64,000 bases of DNA from the NCBI RefSeq assembly GCF_000155975.1, contig NZ_GG730299.1, positions 62,305-126,304 on the forward strand. The letters are read 5' to 3'. Of this stretch, positions 1 through 9,393 are shown piece after piece (position 1 is the stretch's first letter; the number at the start of each line of letters is the position of its first letter). Source of the stretch: Citrobacter youngae ATCC 29220 (lineage in GTDB: Bacteria; Pseudomonadota; Gammaproteobacteria; Enterobacterales; Enterobacteriaceae). The notes beneath the pieces were generated by a model. The model worked only from the letters and a program-made list of their open reading frames with translations, had not been told where the DNA came from and searched no databases. The position numbers were made by a program, and so were the translations under genes.

Positions 1-73
1 TTTACCGGAAAATAACTCCTCTACACTGCCATCCTATCGTATTTCACTGTGTTTTGTTTACTGGAGAATGGTT

Positions 74-3000
74 ATGTACGGAGTGGTTAAGGTCTGGCAG
101 GAGACCCTTACGTTGCCAACGTGGACAACGGGCAACGAAGACGTAAACCCGATGTTTCTCGAAAAGCGCGTTTATCAGGGGTCGTCGGGCGCGGTGTATC
201 CCTATGGGGTGATTGATACGCTGACCGGTGAACGGGAGATGCGTGAATATCAGGGTATCTGGATGGAGAATGACTTCGTGCGCATTCTGCTGCTGCCGGA
301 GCTGGGTGGACGTATTCATCGTGCGTATGACAAAGTCAAACAACGCGATTTCGTCTATTACAACGACGTGGTGAAACCGGCGCTGGTTGGGCTATTGGGG
401 CCGTGGATCTCCGGCGGCATTGAGTTCAACTGGCCGCAGCACCATCGTCCAACCACCTTTATGCCCGTCGATTTCACGATTACGCCAGGCGAACACGGTG
501 AACAAACCGTCTGGATGGGCGAGGTCGAGCCGATGCGCGGCCTGCAGCTGATGGCCGGTTTCACGCTTTACCCTGACCGGGCGCTGGTGGAAATTACCGG
601 CAAAGTGTTTAACGGCAACGCCACGCCGCGCCACTTCCTGTGGTGGTCAAACCCGGCGGTGAAGGGCGGCGACGATCACCAGAGCGTGTTCCCGCCGGAT
701 GTGACTGCAGTATTCGACCACGGCAAGCGTGACGTGTCGTCGTTTCCGATTGCCACTGGTACCTACTACAAGGTGGACTATTCCGCGGGCGTCGATATTT
801 CACGCTATAAAAACGTGCCGGTGCCCACCTCCTACATGGCGGAAAAATCGGAGTACGATTTTGTCGGCGCCTGGCATTACGGCGAGCGCGGTGGCCTGCT
901 GCACGTGGCGGATCATCATGTTTCGCCGGGAAAAAAACAGTGGTCATGGGGATACGGTGAATTTGGCCAGGCCTGGGATCGGCAACTGACCGACGAAAAC
1001 GGCCCTTACATTGAGCTGATGACCGGGGTGTATACCGATAACCAGCCTGACTTCACCTGGCTTGCGCCATATGAAGAGAAGGTTTTTGTGCAGAATTTCC
1101 TGCCCTACAGTGAGTTATCGTCGGTGCAGAATGCCAGTACCCGGCTGGTGATGCGCCTTGAGCGTCAGGCGTCGCAGCTGGCGCTGGGGCTGTACGCCGT
1201 TGCGCCGCTGCGCGACGTGCGGGTGGAGATTCGCGACGGCGAGCAGACGCTGTGGCGGACTCAGGTGACGCTGGAGCCGGGAGAAAGCTGGCAGGAGACG
1301 CTGGCGGAGAGCTGGCCGCAGCGCCTGACCATGATCGTGCTCGCCAGCGATGGCGCGCCGTTGTTGCAATATGAAGAGCACATTCCTGAAGCGACGCCGC
1401 TACCCAACGCCGCCAGCGTGCCAGCGCAGCCGCAGGATCTACACAACGCGGAGGAGCTCTATTTTATCGGCCAGCATATTGAGCAATACAATCATGCCAG
1501 CCGCTACGCCGAGGATTACTACCGCCGGGCTATTGAGCTGGATCCGGAAGACTATCGTAGTAACGTCGCGCTGGGTAATCTGGCGCTCAACCGTGCCGAC
1601 TGGTCGATGGCGCAGCGCTGTGCCGAAGCGGCGCTGGCCCGCGCGCATCGGCTGAACAAGAACCCGCGCGACGGCGAAGCCAGTCTGCTGCTGGGAGCGG
1701 TTTTTGAGCGTCAGGGCGAGGCGAGCAAAGCGTGGGATAGCTATTATAAGGCAAGCTGGAGCGGCAACTGCCGCGATGCGGCGTTTTACTCGCTGGCGCG
1801 GCTGGCGATGGCGCGCGGCGATGACGCTGACGCGCTGGCAAAGGTTGAACTCAGCCTACAGTTTAACGGCGGCAATAATCTGGCGATGGGGCTAAAAGCG
1901 CTGGCGCTGGCAACGACGCAGGGAGAGCGGGCTGCGCTGGCGTATATCGACCAGGCGCTAAAAACGCACCCGCTGGGCTATGCGCTGCACTATGCGCGTT
2001 GGGTCATTAGCGGCGATGCGGCGTCGGGCGACGCGCTGCGCCAGGTAACGGGTCAGCGCGGCATAAATGCCAGTATGCTGGCAGGCTGGCTGATATCGTT
2101 AGGTAAAAAACAGGCTGCTCGCGAATTGCTGGCGCTGTTGGATTGCCAGGAGACGCTGCCGCTGCTCTGGCAGGCTTCACTTAGCGATAATCCGCAGCCG
2201 TATCTGCAAAATGCTCAGCGCAACTTCGCCAACCGGGTACGCTTCCCTAACACTCTTGATGAAGTGGTGATGCTGCAATCTCTACAACAGGACGCCTTTG
2301 CCTGTTACCTGCTTGGCTGCTTCTGGTACAGCAAACGTCGCTATGATGAGGCCATTGCCTGCTGGCAGCAGACGCTGGCCCAGCAGCCTGACTTTGCGCC
2401 GGTGCACCGTCTGCTGGGGATCTACGCCTGGAATAAACAGCATAATGCCCAACTGGCGAGCCGCTATTTACAACAAGCGGTGGCGCTGGAGCCGAACAAT
2501 GCCCGCTTCCTGTTTGAGTTGGATTATCTCAATAAACAGCAGGGCCAAAGTCGGGAAGCGCGGCTGGCGCTACTGACGCCGCGTCGTGAGGTGGTGCTCA
2601 AGCGTGACGATCTCACTGCCGAGCTGCTCAGTCTGTGGAACGGCGTTGGAGAATATGCGCAGGCGGCACAGGTGCTTCGTGAGCGTGATTTCCATCCCTG
2701 GGAAGGGGGGGAAGGGAAGGTAACAGGCCAGTATCTGCTTAACCAGATCCACCGCGCGCTGGCGGCGATGTCGCAGGGCGAGTGCGGGCAGGCGATAGAA
2801 CTGTTACAGCAAGCGTTGCACTATCCGCTGAATCTTGGCGAAGGACGTCTGCCTGGGCAGACCGATAACGACATCTGGTATCTGCTGGCGCACTGCCATC
2901 AGCAGCGGAGTGAGGAAGCGCTGGCTGCTCAGGCGCTGGCCCGGGCGCTACAAGGCGATTGTGGGCTGAGCGCCGGGCGTTACTACAACGACCAGCCTGC

Positions 3001-3340
3001 CGACTATCTGTTCTGGCAGGGGATGGCGATGCGGGCGAACGGTCTGGGTTCACAGGCGGATGCGCATTTCCACCGTTTCCTCGATTGGGTGGAACAGCAG
3101 CGGGATTGCGTGCCGGAAACGGACTTCTTCGCCGTGTCGCTACCGGATCTGGTGGCGCTGGACGCCAGCCCGGCGCTGCGTCACCAGCAGCACTGCCTGT
3201 TTATTGAGGCGCTGGGCCATCTGGGACTTGGCAATCGCCAGGACTGTCAGCGCGCCCTGACGATGTTGCTGACGCTGAACCCGGCTCACGATAAAGCGCT
3301 GTTGATGAATCATGCGCTGACCGTAGGTTTGTTCGACTAA
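74..3340 (+). CDS. yphG: YphG-like DUF5107 and tetratricopeptide-repeat protein
   Basis: Large cytoplasmic-looking protein of about 1,088 residues with no signal peptide. The N-terminal third (roughly 30-350) is the DUF5107 type, a galactose-mutarotase-like beta-sandwich rich in Trp and His. From about residue 460 onward the protein is helical with TPR-like repeats, for example the YYRRAIELDPEDY and LAQQPDFAPVHRLLGIY stretches. An in-frame ATG lies 6 bases upstream at 68, but the GGAG at 63-66 is correctly spaced only for the ATG at 74. It matches E. coli YphG in architecture and in its place next to yphB and hcaT. The biochemical function is unknown; its fold and epimerase-like neighbour suggest carbohydrate binding or processing, which is inference. 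Confidence 0.85.
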   Translation: MYGVVKVWQETLTLPTWTTGNEDVNPMFLEKRVYQGSSGAVYPYGVIDTLTGEREMREYQGIWMENDFVRILLLPELGGRIHRAYDKVKQRDFVYYNDVVKPALVGLLGPWISGGIEFNWPQHHRPTTFMPVDFTITPGEHGEQTVWMGEVEPMRGLQLMAGFTLYPDRALVEITGKVFNGNATPRHFLWWSNPAVKGGDDHQSVFPPDVTAVFDHGKRDVSSFPIATGTYYKVDYSAGVDISRYKNVPVPTSYMAEKSEYDFVGAWHYGERGGLLHVADHHVSPGKKQWSWGYGEFGQAWDRQLTDENGPYIELMTGVYTDNQPDFTWLAPYEEKVFVQNFLPYSELSSVQNASTRLVMRLERQASQLALGLYAVAPLRDVRVEIRDGEQTLWRTQVTLEPGESWQETLAESWPQRLTMIVLASDGAPLLQYEEHIPEATPLPNAASVPAQPQDLHNAEELYFIGQHIEQYNHASRYAEDYYRRAIELDPEDYRSNVALGNLALNRADWSMAQRCAEAALARAHRLNKNPRDGEASLLLGAVFERQGEASKAWDSYYKASWSGNCRDAAFYSLARLAMARGDDADALAKVELSLQFNGGNNLAMGLKALALATTQGERAALAYIDQALKTHPLGYALHYARWVISGDAASGDALRQVTGQRGINASMLAGWLISLGKKQAARELLALLDCQETLPLLWQASLSDNPQPYLQNAQRNFANRVRFPNTLDEVVMLQSLQQDAFACYLLGCFWYSKRRYDEAIACWQQTLAQQPDFAPVHRLLGIYAWNKQHNAQLASRYLQQAVALEPNNARFLFELDYLNKQQGQSREARLALLTPRREVVLKRDDLTAELLSLWNGVGEYAQAAQVLRERDFHPWEGGEGKVTGQYLLNQIHRALAAMSQGECGQAIELLQQALHYPLNLGEGRLPGQTDNDIWYLLAHCHQQRSEEALAAQALARALQGDCGLSAGRYYNDQPADYLFWQGMAMRANGLGSQADAHFHRFLDWVEQQRDCVPETDFFAVSLPDLVALDASPALRHQQHCLFIEALGHLGLGNRQDCQRALTMLLTLNPAHDKALLMNHALTVGLFD

Positions 3341-3351
3341 CCTTCGGCCGT

Positions 3352-3369
3352 CGGGCGGTAAAACGCCCG
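3352..3369 (+). terminator. Intercistronic hairpin between yphG and yphB
   Basis: CGGGCG and CGCCCG are separated by six bases just after the yphG stop. There is no following T-run, so it is more likely an RNA stabiliser or attenuator than a full terminator. Confidence 0.35.
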
Positions 3370-3388
3370 GCGCTGTTGTGGAGCGACC

Positions 3389-4213
3389 ATGACACAAATA
3401 CGCTTACAAACTGCAGAACTGGAAGCAACGATAGACCCGCAGGGCGGTAAAGTGCTGCGGTTAATTTCTCGTCCTCTGGGGCTTTCCGTGCTGCATGAGA
3501 ACCCGGCGGGCGGCCTGTTCCCGATGCTGCCGGTGGCAAACCGGGTGGCGGGCAACCGTTTTATGCTGCGCGGTGAAGAGGTGGTGTTACCTCAACATGG
3601 CGCAGACGACACATTTTTCCTGCACGGTGACGGCTGGCTGCGGCGCTGGCAGGTTATCACCGTTACCCAAAGCGGCTGTTTGCTGCAATTGCGCGGCTGG
3701 CACCCCTGCGGCTACGACTATTCGGCGCAGCTTTGCTATCAACTGGAAACCTCGAACCTGCACGCCTCGTTGACGCTCACCCACTGCGGCGCACAGCCGA
3801 TGATCTATGGCTGTGGATTCCATCCGTTTTTCGCCTTTGATAAGCACAGCACGGCGCAATTCACCGCCAGTGGCTACTGGCCGGAGGGGGAACAGCATCT
3901 GCCACTGGACTGGCGCAGCGATATCCCGCCAGCCGCGGATTTCGCGCGCGCGCAATATGGCGAAGATGCCTGGCTGAACGTCGGTTATTCCGGCTGGGGC
4001 GGGCGGGCCGTTATTCAGCGTGATGTGATGAAAGTCACGATTTTAGCGCAAACTCCCTGGTTGATGCTGTTCAGAATGTCGGGTGAACCATTCCTGTGCC
4101 TGGAGCCGCAGACGCATCCGGTGAATGCCCACCACATGCAGGGGCAGCCGGGGTTGCAGGTTTTAGCGCAGGGAGAACGCTGCCATTTTGCGATGCAAAT
4201 TTGCGTCGAATAG
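3389..4213 (+). CDS. yphB: Aldose 1-epimerase family protein (YphB-like)
   Basis: A 274-residue protein of the aldose 1-epimerase (galactose mutarotase) superfamily, which interconverts the alpha and beta anomers of sugars. Family marks are ANRVAGNRF (about 50-58), the catalytic-type His in FLHGDGW (about 77-83) and the second conserved His in GFHPFF (about 147-152). A late acidic LCLEPQTHP motif fits the catalytic Glu region. A ribosome site GGAG sits 6 bases before the ATG. It follows yphG by about 50 bases on the same strand and is probably co-transcribed with it. Similarity to E. coli YphB is only moderate, so its sugar specificity may differ and is unknown. Confidence 0.8.
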   Translation: MTQIRLQTAELEATIDPQGGKVLRLISRPLGLSVLHENPAGGLFPMLPVANRVAGNRFMLRGEEVVLPQHGADDTFFLHGDGWLRRWQVITVTQSGCLLQLRGWHPCGYDYSAQLCYQLETSNLHASLTLTHCGAQPMIYGCGFHPFFAFDKHSTAQFTASGYWPEGEQHLPLDWRSDIPPAADFARAQYGEDAWLNVGYSGWGGRAVIQRDVMKVTILAQTPWLMLFRMSGEPFLCLEPQTHPVNAHHMQGQPGLQVLAQGERCHFAMQICVE

Positions 4214-4302
4214 GGGCAAAAATCATGTTATCTGCCTGTTAATGCTCTCTTGCGCCAGCCGACGTTTATCGCCAGACTATCGCCTCCAAACGGGAGGGAT
4301 TC

Positions 4303-5451
4303 ATGGCTTTGCATTCCACGCGCTGGCTGGCGCTCGGTTATTTTACCTACTTCTTTAGCTACGGTATTTTTCTGCCTTTCTGGAGCGTCTGGCTCGAAGG
4401 GCTGGGGCTGACGCCGGAAACCATTGGTGTGCTGCTGGGCGCGGGGCTGATAGCCCGTTTTCTCGGCAGTTTACTGATCGCGCCGCGCGTGAGCGATCCC
4501 TCTCGTCTGATCTCCGCTTTACGAATTCTGGCCCTGTTAACGCTGGTGTTTGCGCTGGCCTTCTGGGCGGGCACTAACGTGGCGTGGCTGATGGTGGTGA
4601 TGGTCGGCTTTAACCTGTTTTTCTCACCGCTGGTGCCGCTGACCGACGCGCTGGCCAATACCTGGCAAAAACAGATAACCATGGATTACGGTCGGGTGCG
4701 GCTGTGGGGATCGGTAGCCTTTGTGATTGGCTCCGCGCTGACCGGTAAGCTGGTGAGCCTGTTTGATTACCGGATGATCCTGGTCCTGCTGTCGCTTGGC
4801 GCCGCCTCGATGCTGCTGGGCATGATGATTCGTCCGAGCGTGCAGCCAGCGGGTGAAAACCGCCAGCAGGAGAGCGCAGGATGGCCCGCCTGGCGCGCGT
4901 TAATAACGCAAAGCTGGCGTTTTCTTGCCTGCGTGAGTCTGCTGCAGGGCGCGCACGCCGCCTATTACGGTTTCAGTGCTATCTACTGGCAGTCTGCCGG
5001 ATATTCCGCTTCGGCGGTGGGCTATTTATGGTCATTAGGCGTGGTGGCGGAAGTGATTATCTTCGCGCTCAGCCACAAGCTGTTCCGCCGCTTTAGCGCC
5101 CGCGACCTGCTGTTGCTTTCCGCCGTTTGCGGCGTGGCGCGTTGGGGGTTGATGGGCTGGAGCACCGAACTGCCGTGGCTGATTGTGGTGCAGATCCTGC
5201 ACTGCGGCACCTTCACCGTCTGCCACCTGGCGGCAATGCGCTATATCGCGGCGCGACAGGGCAGCGAAGTGATTCGTCTGCAGGCGGTCTATTCTGCGGT
5301 GGCGATGGGCGGCAGTATCGCCATCATGACCGTTTTCGCCGGCTACCTGTACCAGAACCTGGGCAGCGGCGTATTCTGGGTGATGGCGCTGGTGGCGCTA
5401 CCGGCTATCGTTCTGCGCCCGAAAGTGGTGGCGCAGCCTGCGCCGTTATGA
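4303..5451 (+). CDS. hcaT: Major facilitator transporter HcaT
   Basis: A 382-residue inner-membrane protein with about 12 hydrophobic segments, of the nucleoside:H+ symporter/LacY-like MFS branch. It is close along its whole length to E. coli HcaT, assigned as a 3-phenylpropionate transporter; the N-terminal TRWLALGYFTYFFSYGIFL and the GSVAFVIGSALTGKL region are recognisable. The ribosome site GGGAGG lies 6 bases upstream of the ATG. The hca catabolic genes that flank it in E. coli are absent here, with yphB directly upstream, so its physiological substrate in this organism is uncertain. Its stop codon overlaps the convergent csiE by six bases. Confidence 0.88.
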   Translation: MALHSTRWLALGYFTYFFSYGIFLPFWSVWLEGLGLTPETIGVLLGAGLIARFLGSLLIAPRVSDPSRLISALRILALLTLVFALAFWAGTNVAWLMVVMVGFNLFFSPLVPLTDALANTWQKQITMDYGRVRLWGSVAFVIGSALTGKLVSLFDYRMILVLLSLGAASMLLGMMIRPSVQPAGENRQQESAGWPAWRALITQSWRFLACVSLLQGAHAAYYGFSAIYWQSAGYSASAVGYLWSLGVVAEVIIFALSHKLFRRFSARDLLLLSAVCGVARWGLMGWSTELPWLIVVQILHCGTFTVCHLAAMRYIAARQGSEVIRLQAVYSAVAMGGSIAIMTVFAGYLYQNLGSGVFWVMALVALPAIVLRPKVVAQPAPL

Positions 5452-6723
5452 TTCAAGGATTTTGCGGATCTGCTGCTGCTGGTGAGACGTAAGCGCCAGA
5501 TCCGCATGAATCAGCGGGGGAGAAAACAGCGGTAGCGGCGTGGTGTACGGCGTAATAATCAGCGTTACGCCACGCGGCGCTCCCTCTTTTTGAAAGTCCT
5601 GCATTGGCATATGTTTTACGTTGAGCGGCAGCAGCGTCAGTTCGCGCAACTGCTGTTCAATATGCGCTTCGAGTTGCTCATTACTGCCGGTCAGCAGGAT
5701 AATCTGCTTTTCGTGCAAATCCTTCTCCTGCATCAGCCAGGCGCCGAAAATAACGGCCACCAGCCCGATCTCTTCGTCTGAAAACTGCACATCGTATTCC
5801 GCTTCGAAGCCGTGTAGCGCCTCACGCGTGGTGCGAACCAGCCGGGGATAAAGTCGGCTGAACTCCTCCGGCAGCGTGTTATCAATACCAATGGCAAACA
5901 CGCTGCGGTTAAGCGCCTGCGCGAGGTGAATATACAGCTGATCGTTCAGACCCTGCTCATCGCTGAAGCGCACGTTGCCATACTCGCGAAAACGCAGCAC
6001 CAGCCGCGCAATGGCCAGTCGCAGACGACGATCCTGTTGGTGGTTATCGCGGATGGGATCGGGGATGCGGATCATCGAAAACAGTAACGCCATAAACAGC
6101 GATTCGCTGGGCGGCGCGCTTTGCATGACGTGACGTTGCCAGTGGCGGGCAATCTCCTCGGCGAGCGCGTATTCCGCGCAGGATTGCGCCCAGCGCTGCT
6201 GGAGCGGATTAAACTCCGGCGTGATCCCCGCGTGATGTTGCAGCAGACAGTACTGTAAAAACAGCCGCAGGAACTGAATATCACGACACTCAAAGGGCTT
6301 TTGCAAGCGCCGGGAGCAGAGGTTGATGAGCGCATGCAGATTGGTGTCATCATACAACGTGCGCGCTATACCCTGCTGTTTAAGCGCCATTTTCAATGTG
6401 GGGGTGAAATGTTGGGCGATAAACGTCGGGCAGATCCGCAGGCCACGGCGCAGCCAATGCAGCAGGCACAGGCGCTGGTTCAGCGGGGCGCCTTCGATCG
6501 CATAGCCGCCATTCTGGGCGGTAGTTATGGCGAGCCGGTGATAGCGCTGGATTTCAAGTCCTGCGCCAATGATATCCTCCTGGACGGTGGCATCATCGAC
6601 GCCATTAAGGCTGCTGAAGGTTTGCGCGGTAGCAATCTGTCCCGGCAGAAAAAGCGTTAACAGCACCTGGCAACGTCGTTGGGGAGCGGAAAGTACAGAT
6701 GGCGGGGCAAGTGTTGACATCAT
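5446..6723 (-). CDS. csiE: Stationary-phase-inducible protein CsiE
   Basis: A 425-residue cytoplasmic protein matching E. coli CsiE from the N-terminal LAPPSVLSAPQRRCQ to the C-terminal LTSHQQQQIRKILES. The family carries a PTS-regulation-domain (PRD)-like region, here around residues 170-340 (for example the LFAIGIDNTLPEEFSRLYP-type segment), and resembles transcriptional antiterminators without a demonstrated target. In E. coli the gene is induced by carbon starvation under RpoS and cAMP-CRP. It converges on hcaT with a six-base overlap, as in E. coli. Role unknown. Confidence 0.9.
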   Translation of the reverse strand: MMSTLAPPSVLSAPQRRCQVLLTLFLPGQIATAQTFSSLNGVDDATVQEDIIGAGLEIQRYHRLAITTAQNGGYAIEGAPLNQRLCLLHWLRRGLRICPTFIAQHFTPTLKMALKQQGIARTLYDDTNLHALINLCSRRLQKPFECRDIQFLRLFLQYCLLQHHAGITPEFNPLQQRWAQSCAEYALAEEIARHWQRHVMQSAPPSESLFMALLFSMIRIPDPIRDNHQQDRRLRLAIARLVLRFREYGNVRFSDEQGLNDQLYIHLAQALNRSVFAIGIDNTLPEEFSRLYPRLVRTTREALHGFEAEYDVQFSDEEIGLVAVIFGAWLMQEKDLHEKQIILLTGSNEQLEAHIEQQLRELTLLPLNVKHMPMQDFQKEGAPRGVTLIITPYTTPLPLFSPPLIHADLALTSHQQQQIRKILES

Positions 6724-7100
6724 CTGTAGGGTCTCCCGTGAGTATGTTTGATAAGAATAGCTAAAGTTTGCTCATAGATTTAGAGAATGGAATGCTTTCC
6801 ACCAGGAATGCTGGAGAGCGTCACAGAATTTTTAACGTGCGGAACAGATAGCGGTAGTGGAACGCAGCGCGTTAATCCGCTTTTTCACGGTTTTATCTTT
6901 TGTTGAGATATAAAAAAATCGGCATTTTGCGCAATGACGTTATGTTAACGCTTCAGCATCAACATAGGTTGGCGGAGCATAATGAATATGCTTTTTTAGA
7001 GAAAGGTTCCGTTCACCTCATGTTCATCGCTTTTCTGTACACGTTCACGGGTACTATTATTTCAGAGAAGTGAAAAACATAAGGTGAACGTAGCAATACA
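6724..7100. other. Intergenic region upstream of csiE and downstream of the sugar operon
   Basis: About 380 bases without a convincing gene. It must contain the csiE promoter (minus strand). A CTATTCTTA-like -10 around 6755-6763 is compatible with RpoS but weak. A separated inverted repeat, CGTTCACCT at 7010-7018 and AGGTGAACG at 7082-7090, is present, with a third partial copy of CGTTCAC at 7042-7048. No small protein with a good ribosome site was seen. Confidence 0.4.
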
Positions 7101-7128
7101 CCGGAGGCAACAGATTCATTACCTCCGG
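7101..7128 (-). terminator. Hairpin at the end of the sugar operon
   Basis: Ten-base stem (CCGGAGG core with one wobble pair) and eight-base loop, starting 16 bases beyond the stop of the SIS gene. No clear T-run follows on the minus strand, so it may be a Rho-independent-like or protective 3' hairpin. Confidence 0.5.
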
Positions 7129-7143
7129 AACAGATGCCTGGCA

Positions 7144-7743
7144 TTACTGCCCACGGCTCAGCGTTAATCCCACATCGCCGCCGGGATGCACCGCCAGCAG
7201 CGTCTCCTTTGAGTAGCCGCTTTCGCTCATCAGGCAGGCGCAGGCGGCGTCAAAGATAGCCAGCACCAGCAGAATCGAGGTCGTGGCCAGCATGTTCAGC
7301 GGATCGGCTTCGCGCTGTACGCCGGTGGAAATCACCAGCCTGGAGGCTTTAGCAATGGCCGAATCGGCGTTTTCCGTCACGCTCAGAAGCGGCACATTTC
7401 TCGCCGCCAGTCCAGGCAGCAGCCGGGTGAGTTCATCCGAATTGCCGCCACGCGAGAGCATAATGACCAGGTCGTCGGCGCGTAAAAAACCCAGATCGCC
7501 ATGCGCGGCGTCCGTCGCGTTGAGGTAAATCGCCGGACGCTCCACACAGGCGAGCATATGCGCGACCTTACGCGCCGCAATGCCGGAGGTGCCGACGCCG
7601 GTAACGACGATTTTTCCCTGGCATCCGCGCAGCTCCGCCATCAGCGACTGCCAGACCGGTTCAGTCAGATGCTGTCCCAGTCCCGCAAGGGCATCGCTGT
7701 AGATCTGGAATACGCCGGTGGCTTGAGACCATGAGTCACTCAT
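7144..7743 (-). CDS. SIS-domain sugar-phosphate isomerase (KpsF/GutQ-like, no CBS domains)
   Basis: A 199-residue single SIS domain. Sugar-phosphate binding motifs are GVGTSG (49-54), DAAHGDLG (about 78-85) and SRGGNSDE (97-104). These align with the SIS half of arabinose-5-phosphate isomerases KdsD/GutQ, but the C-terminal CBS pair is missing. Such proteins usually isomerise aldose and ketose phosphates. Its ATG overlaps the stop of the upstream kinase in an ATGA arrangement, so it is translationally coupled and last in the ABC operon. I infer that it acts on the kinase product, for example a ketopentose phosphate; the exact substrate cannot be read from sequence. Confidence 0.82.
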   Translation of the reverse strand: MSDSWSQATGVFQIYSDALAGLGQHLTEPVWQSLMAELRGCQGKIVVTGVGTSGIAARKVAHMLACVERPAIYLNATDAAHGDLGFLRADDLVIMLSRGGNSDELTRLLPGLAARNVPLLSVTENADSAIAKASRLVISTGVQREADPLNMLATTSILLVLAIFDAACACLMSESGYSKETLLAVHPGGDVGLTLSRGQ

Positions 7744-9377
7744 GCCTCCTCCTGCATCAACTGGCGGTATTTCATATGATCCTGATACATCTCGTGGAAT
7801 ACCCGATACTTGCGATCGTAGTACTGCTTAATGCGGTTGGTTTGCGGGGTGACCGTTTTACCAATCCGGCTCATCGCCGACATCGCTTCCGGGAAGGAGT
7901 CAAAAACGCCTGCGGCGATGGTTCCCATCATGGCGCCGCCCAGCAGCATGGCTTCACTCTCTTCCGGCAGCAGCATCGCGCAGCCGGTGGCGTTGGCATG
8001 CTCCTGAACGAAGATCGGGTTTTTCGTGCCGCCGCCGCTGGCCATAATGGTATCGATGGTGTATCCGCTTTGGTTCATCGTCTCAATGATATGCCGCGTA
8101 CCGAGGGCAATGGCCTGGATGGTCGCGAGGTACTGTAGCGCCATATCTTCCGGCGTGCGCGACAGCTTCAGCCCGGTGATCGCCCCGGTGAGCGTGGGGT
8201 TGGCGCGAGGCGAGCGGTTGCCGTGGAAATAGGGCAGGATGTGCATGTCGCGGGTCAGGAAGGCGATATCCTCCGGCTCACCGGCCATTTTACGCAGCAG
8301 CGCGTTCAGCACTTCATAAATGGTTTGCCCCTGGGATTTTGCCTGCGCCAGCAGGGTTTCGTAGCATGGATGCGACTGGATCACGTGGTCGATGAGCGCC
8401 CCGGTCGCCGACTGTCCGCCTTCGTTGAGCCAGTATTCCGGCAGCACGGCAGAGTAGTAAGGCCCCCAGACGCCACCGATAAAACGCGGCGCTTTGGAAA
8501 TCGCCATGTGTCCGGTGGAGGTGCCGCCAATCAGTGCGATACGACGGTCGAAATCTGGCACCTCGCCGGAAACGCCGCTGGCGCCGAGCGTGCCGAGGGT
8601 ACCGGCGTGGGCATCAATGATCGAGACGCTGACCGCGGTGCCGGGGATGAGCCCCATTTCGCTGGCGGCGCGCGCTGACAGGCCATGACCGAGCGGTTCG
8701 CCCATGGTTTTCACGTAGCGGCCAATTTTGGCGGCATCGTGCTCCAGCAAATCTTCCAGCCCAATCTGGCGGAAATAGCTGGCATCCCATTTATCTTCAT
8801 GGCCCATATAGGTCCATTTACACACCGTCGAGCACAATGAGCGCGTGTCGTCGCCCGTTGCGCGCCAGGTCAGAAAATCAGGCAGGTCAAAGTAGTAACC
8901 GGCGTTAGCCCAGGTATTGGGCATATGCTGCTTCAGCCACAGCAGTTTTGGCGTTTGCATCTCCGGGGAGATAATGCCGCCGACGTAGTCCAGTACCCGA
9001 TGATGCAGGGCGTTAATGCGATCGGCCTGGGTAATGGCGCGGTGGTCCATCCACACAATAATGTTCTGTTCACTGCGACCAGAAGGGCTGATGGTCAGCG
9101 GGTTGCCTTCTTTATCCAGCACCACCAGCGAACAGGTGGCGTCGAAGCCCAGCCCTTTTACCTGGATAGGATTGATATCCGACTGGTTAATCGCATCGCG
9201 TACCGCGTTACACACAGCCTGCCAGATGTTGTCGGAAGACTGCTCAACAAAATCGGCCTGCGGGCGATAAATCTCGATGGCCCGACTGGCCTGACCGACC
9301 ATTCTGCCGTTGAGATCAAACACGCCAGCGCGGGCGCTTCCGGTTCCGACGTCCACTCCAATAAAGTAACTTGCCAT
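7740..9377 (-). CDS. FGGY-family carbohydrate kinase, D-ribulokinase-like
   Basis: A 545-residue cytoplasmic kinase. The phosphate-1 motif DVGTGSARAGVFD is at 9-21, and the C-terminal adenosine-binding motif MASGGGTKNP is at about 440-450. The overall pattern (VEQSSDNIWQAVCNAVRDAI, IVWMDHRA, SPEMQTPKLLWLK) is that of the FGGY pentulose kinases such as D-ribulokinase of the ribitol pathway and yeast YDR109c, rather than AraB, XylB or LsrK. It would phosphorylate the imported ketose with ATP. GGAG lies 8 bases before the ATG. It is followed by the coupled SIS isomerase and preceded by the ABC permease. Confidence 0.85.
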   Translation of the reverse strand: MASYFIGVDVGTGSARAGVFDLNGRMVGQASRAIEIYRPQADFVEQSSDNIWQAVCNAVRDAINQSDINPIQVKGLGFDATCSLVVLDKEGNPLTISPSGRSEQNIIVWMDHRAITQADRINALHHRVLDYVGGIISPEMQTPKLLWLKQHMPNTWANAGYYFDLPDFLTWRATGDDTRSLCSTVCKWTYMGHEDKWDASYFRQIGLEDLLEHDAAKIGRYVKTMGEPLGHGLSARAASEMGLIPGTAVSVSIIDAHAGTLGTLGASGVSGEVPDFDRRIALIGGTSTGHMAISKAPRFIGGVWGPYYSAVLPEYWLNEGGQSATGALIDHVIQSHPCYETLLAQAKSQGQTIYEVLNALLRKMAGEPEDIAFLTRDMHILPYFHGNRSPRANPTLTGAITGLKLSRTPEDMALQYLATIQAIALGTRHIIETMNQSGYTIDTIMASGGGTKNPIFVQEHANATGCAMLLPEESEAMLLGGAMMGTIAAGVFDSFPEAMSAMSRIGKTVTPQTNRIKQYYDRKYRVFHEMYQDHMKYRQLMQEEA

Positions 9378-9393
9378 AATTTTTCTCCTGAAC

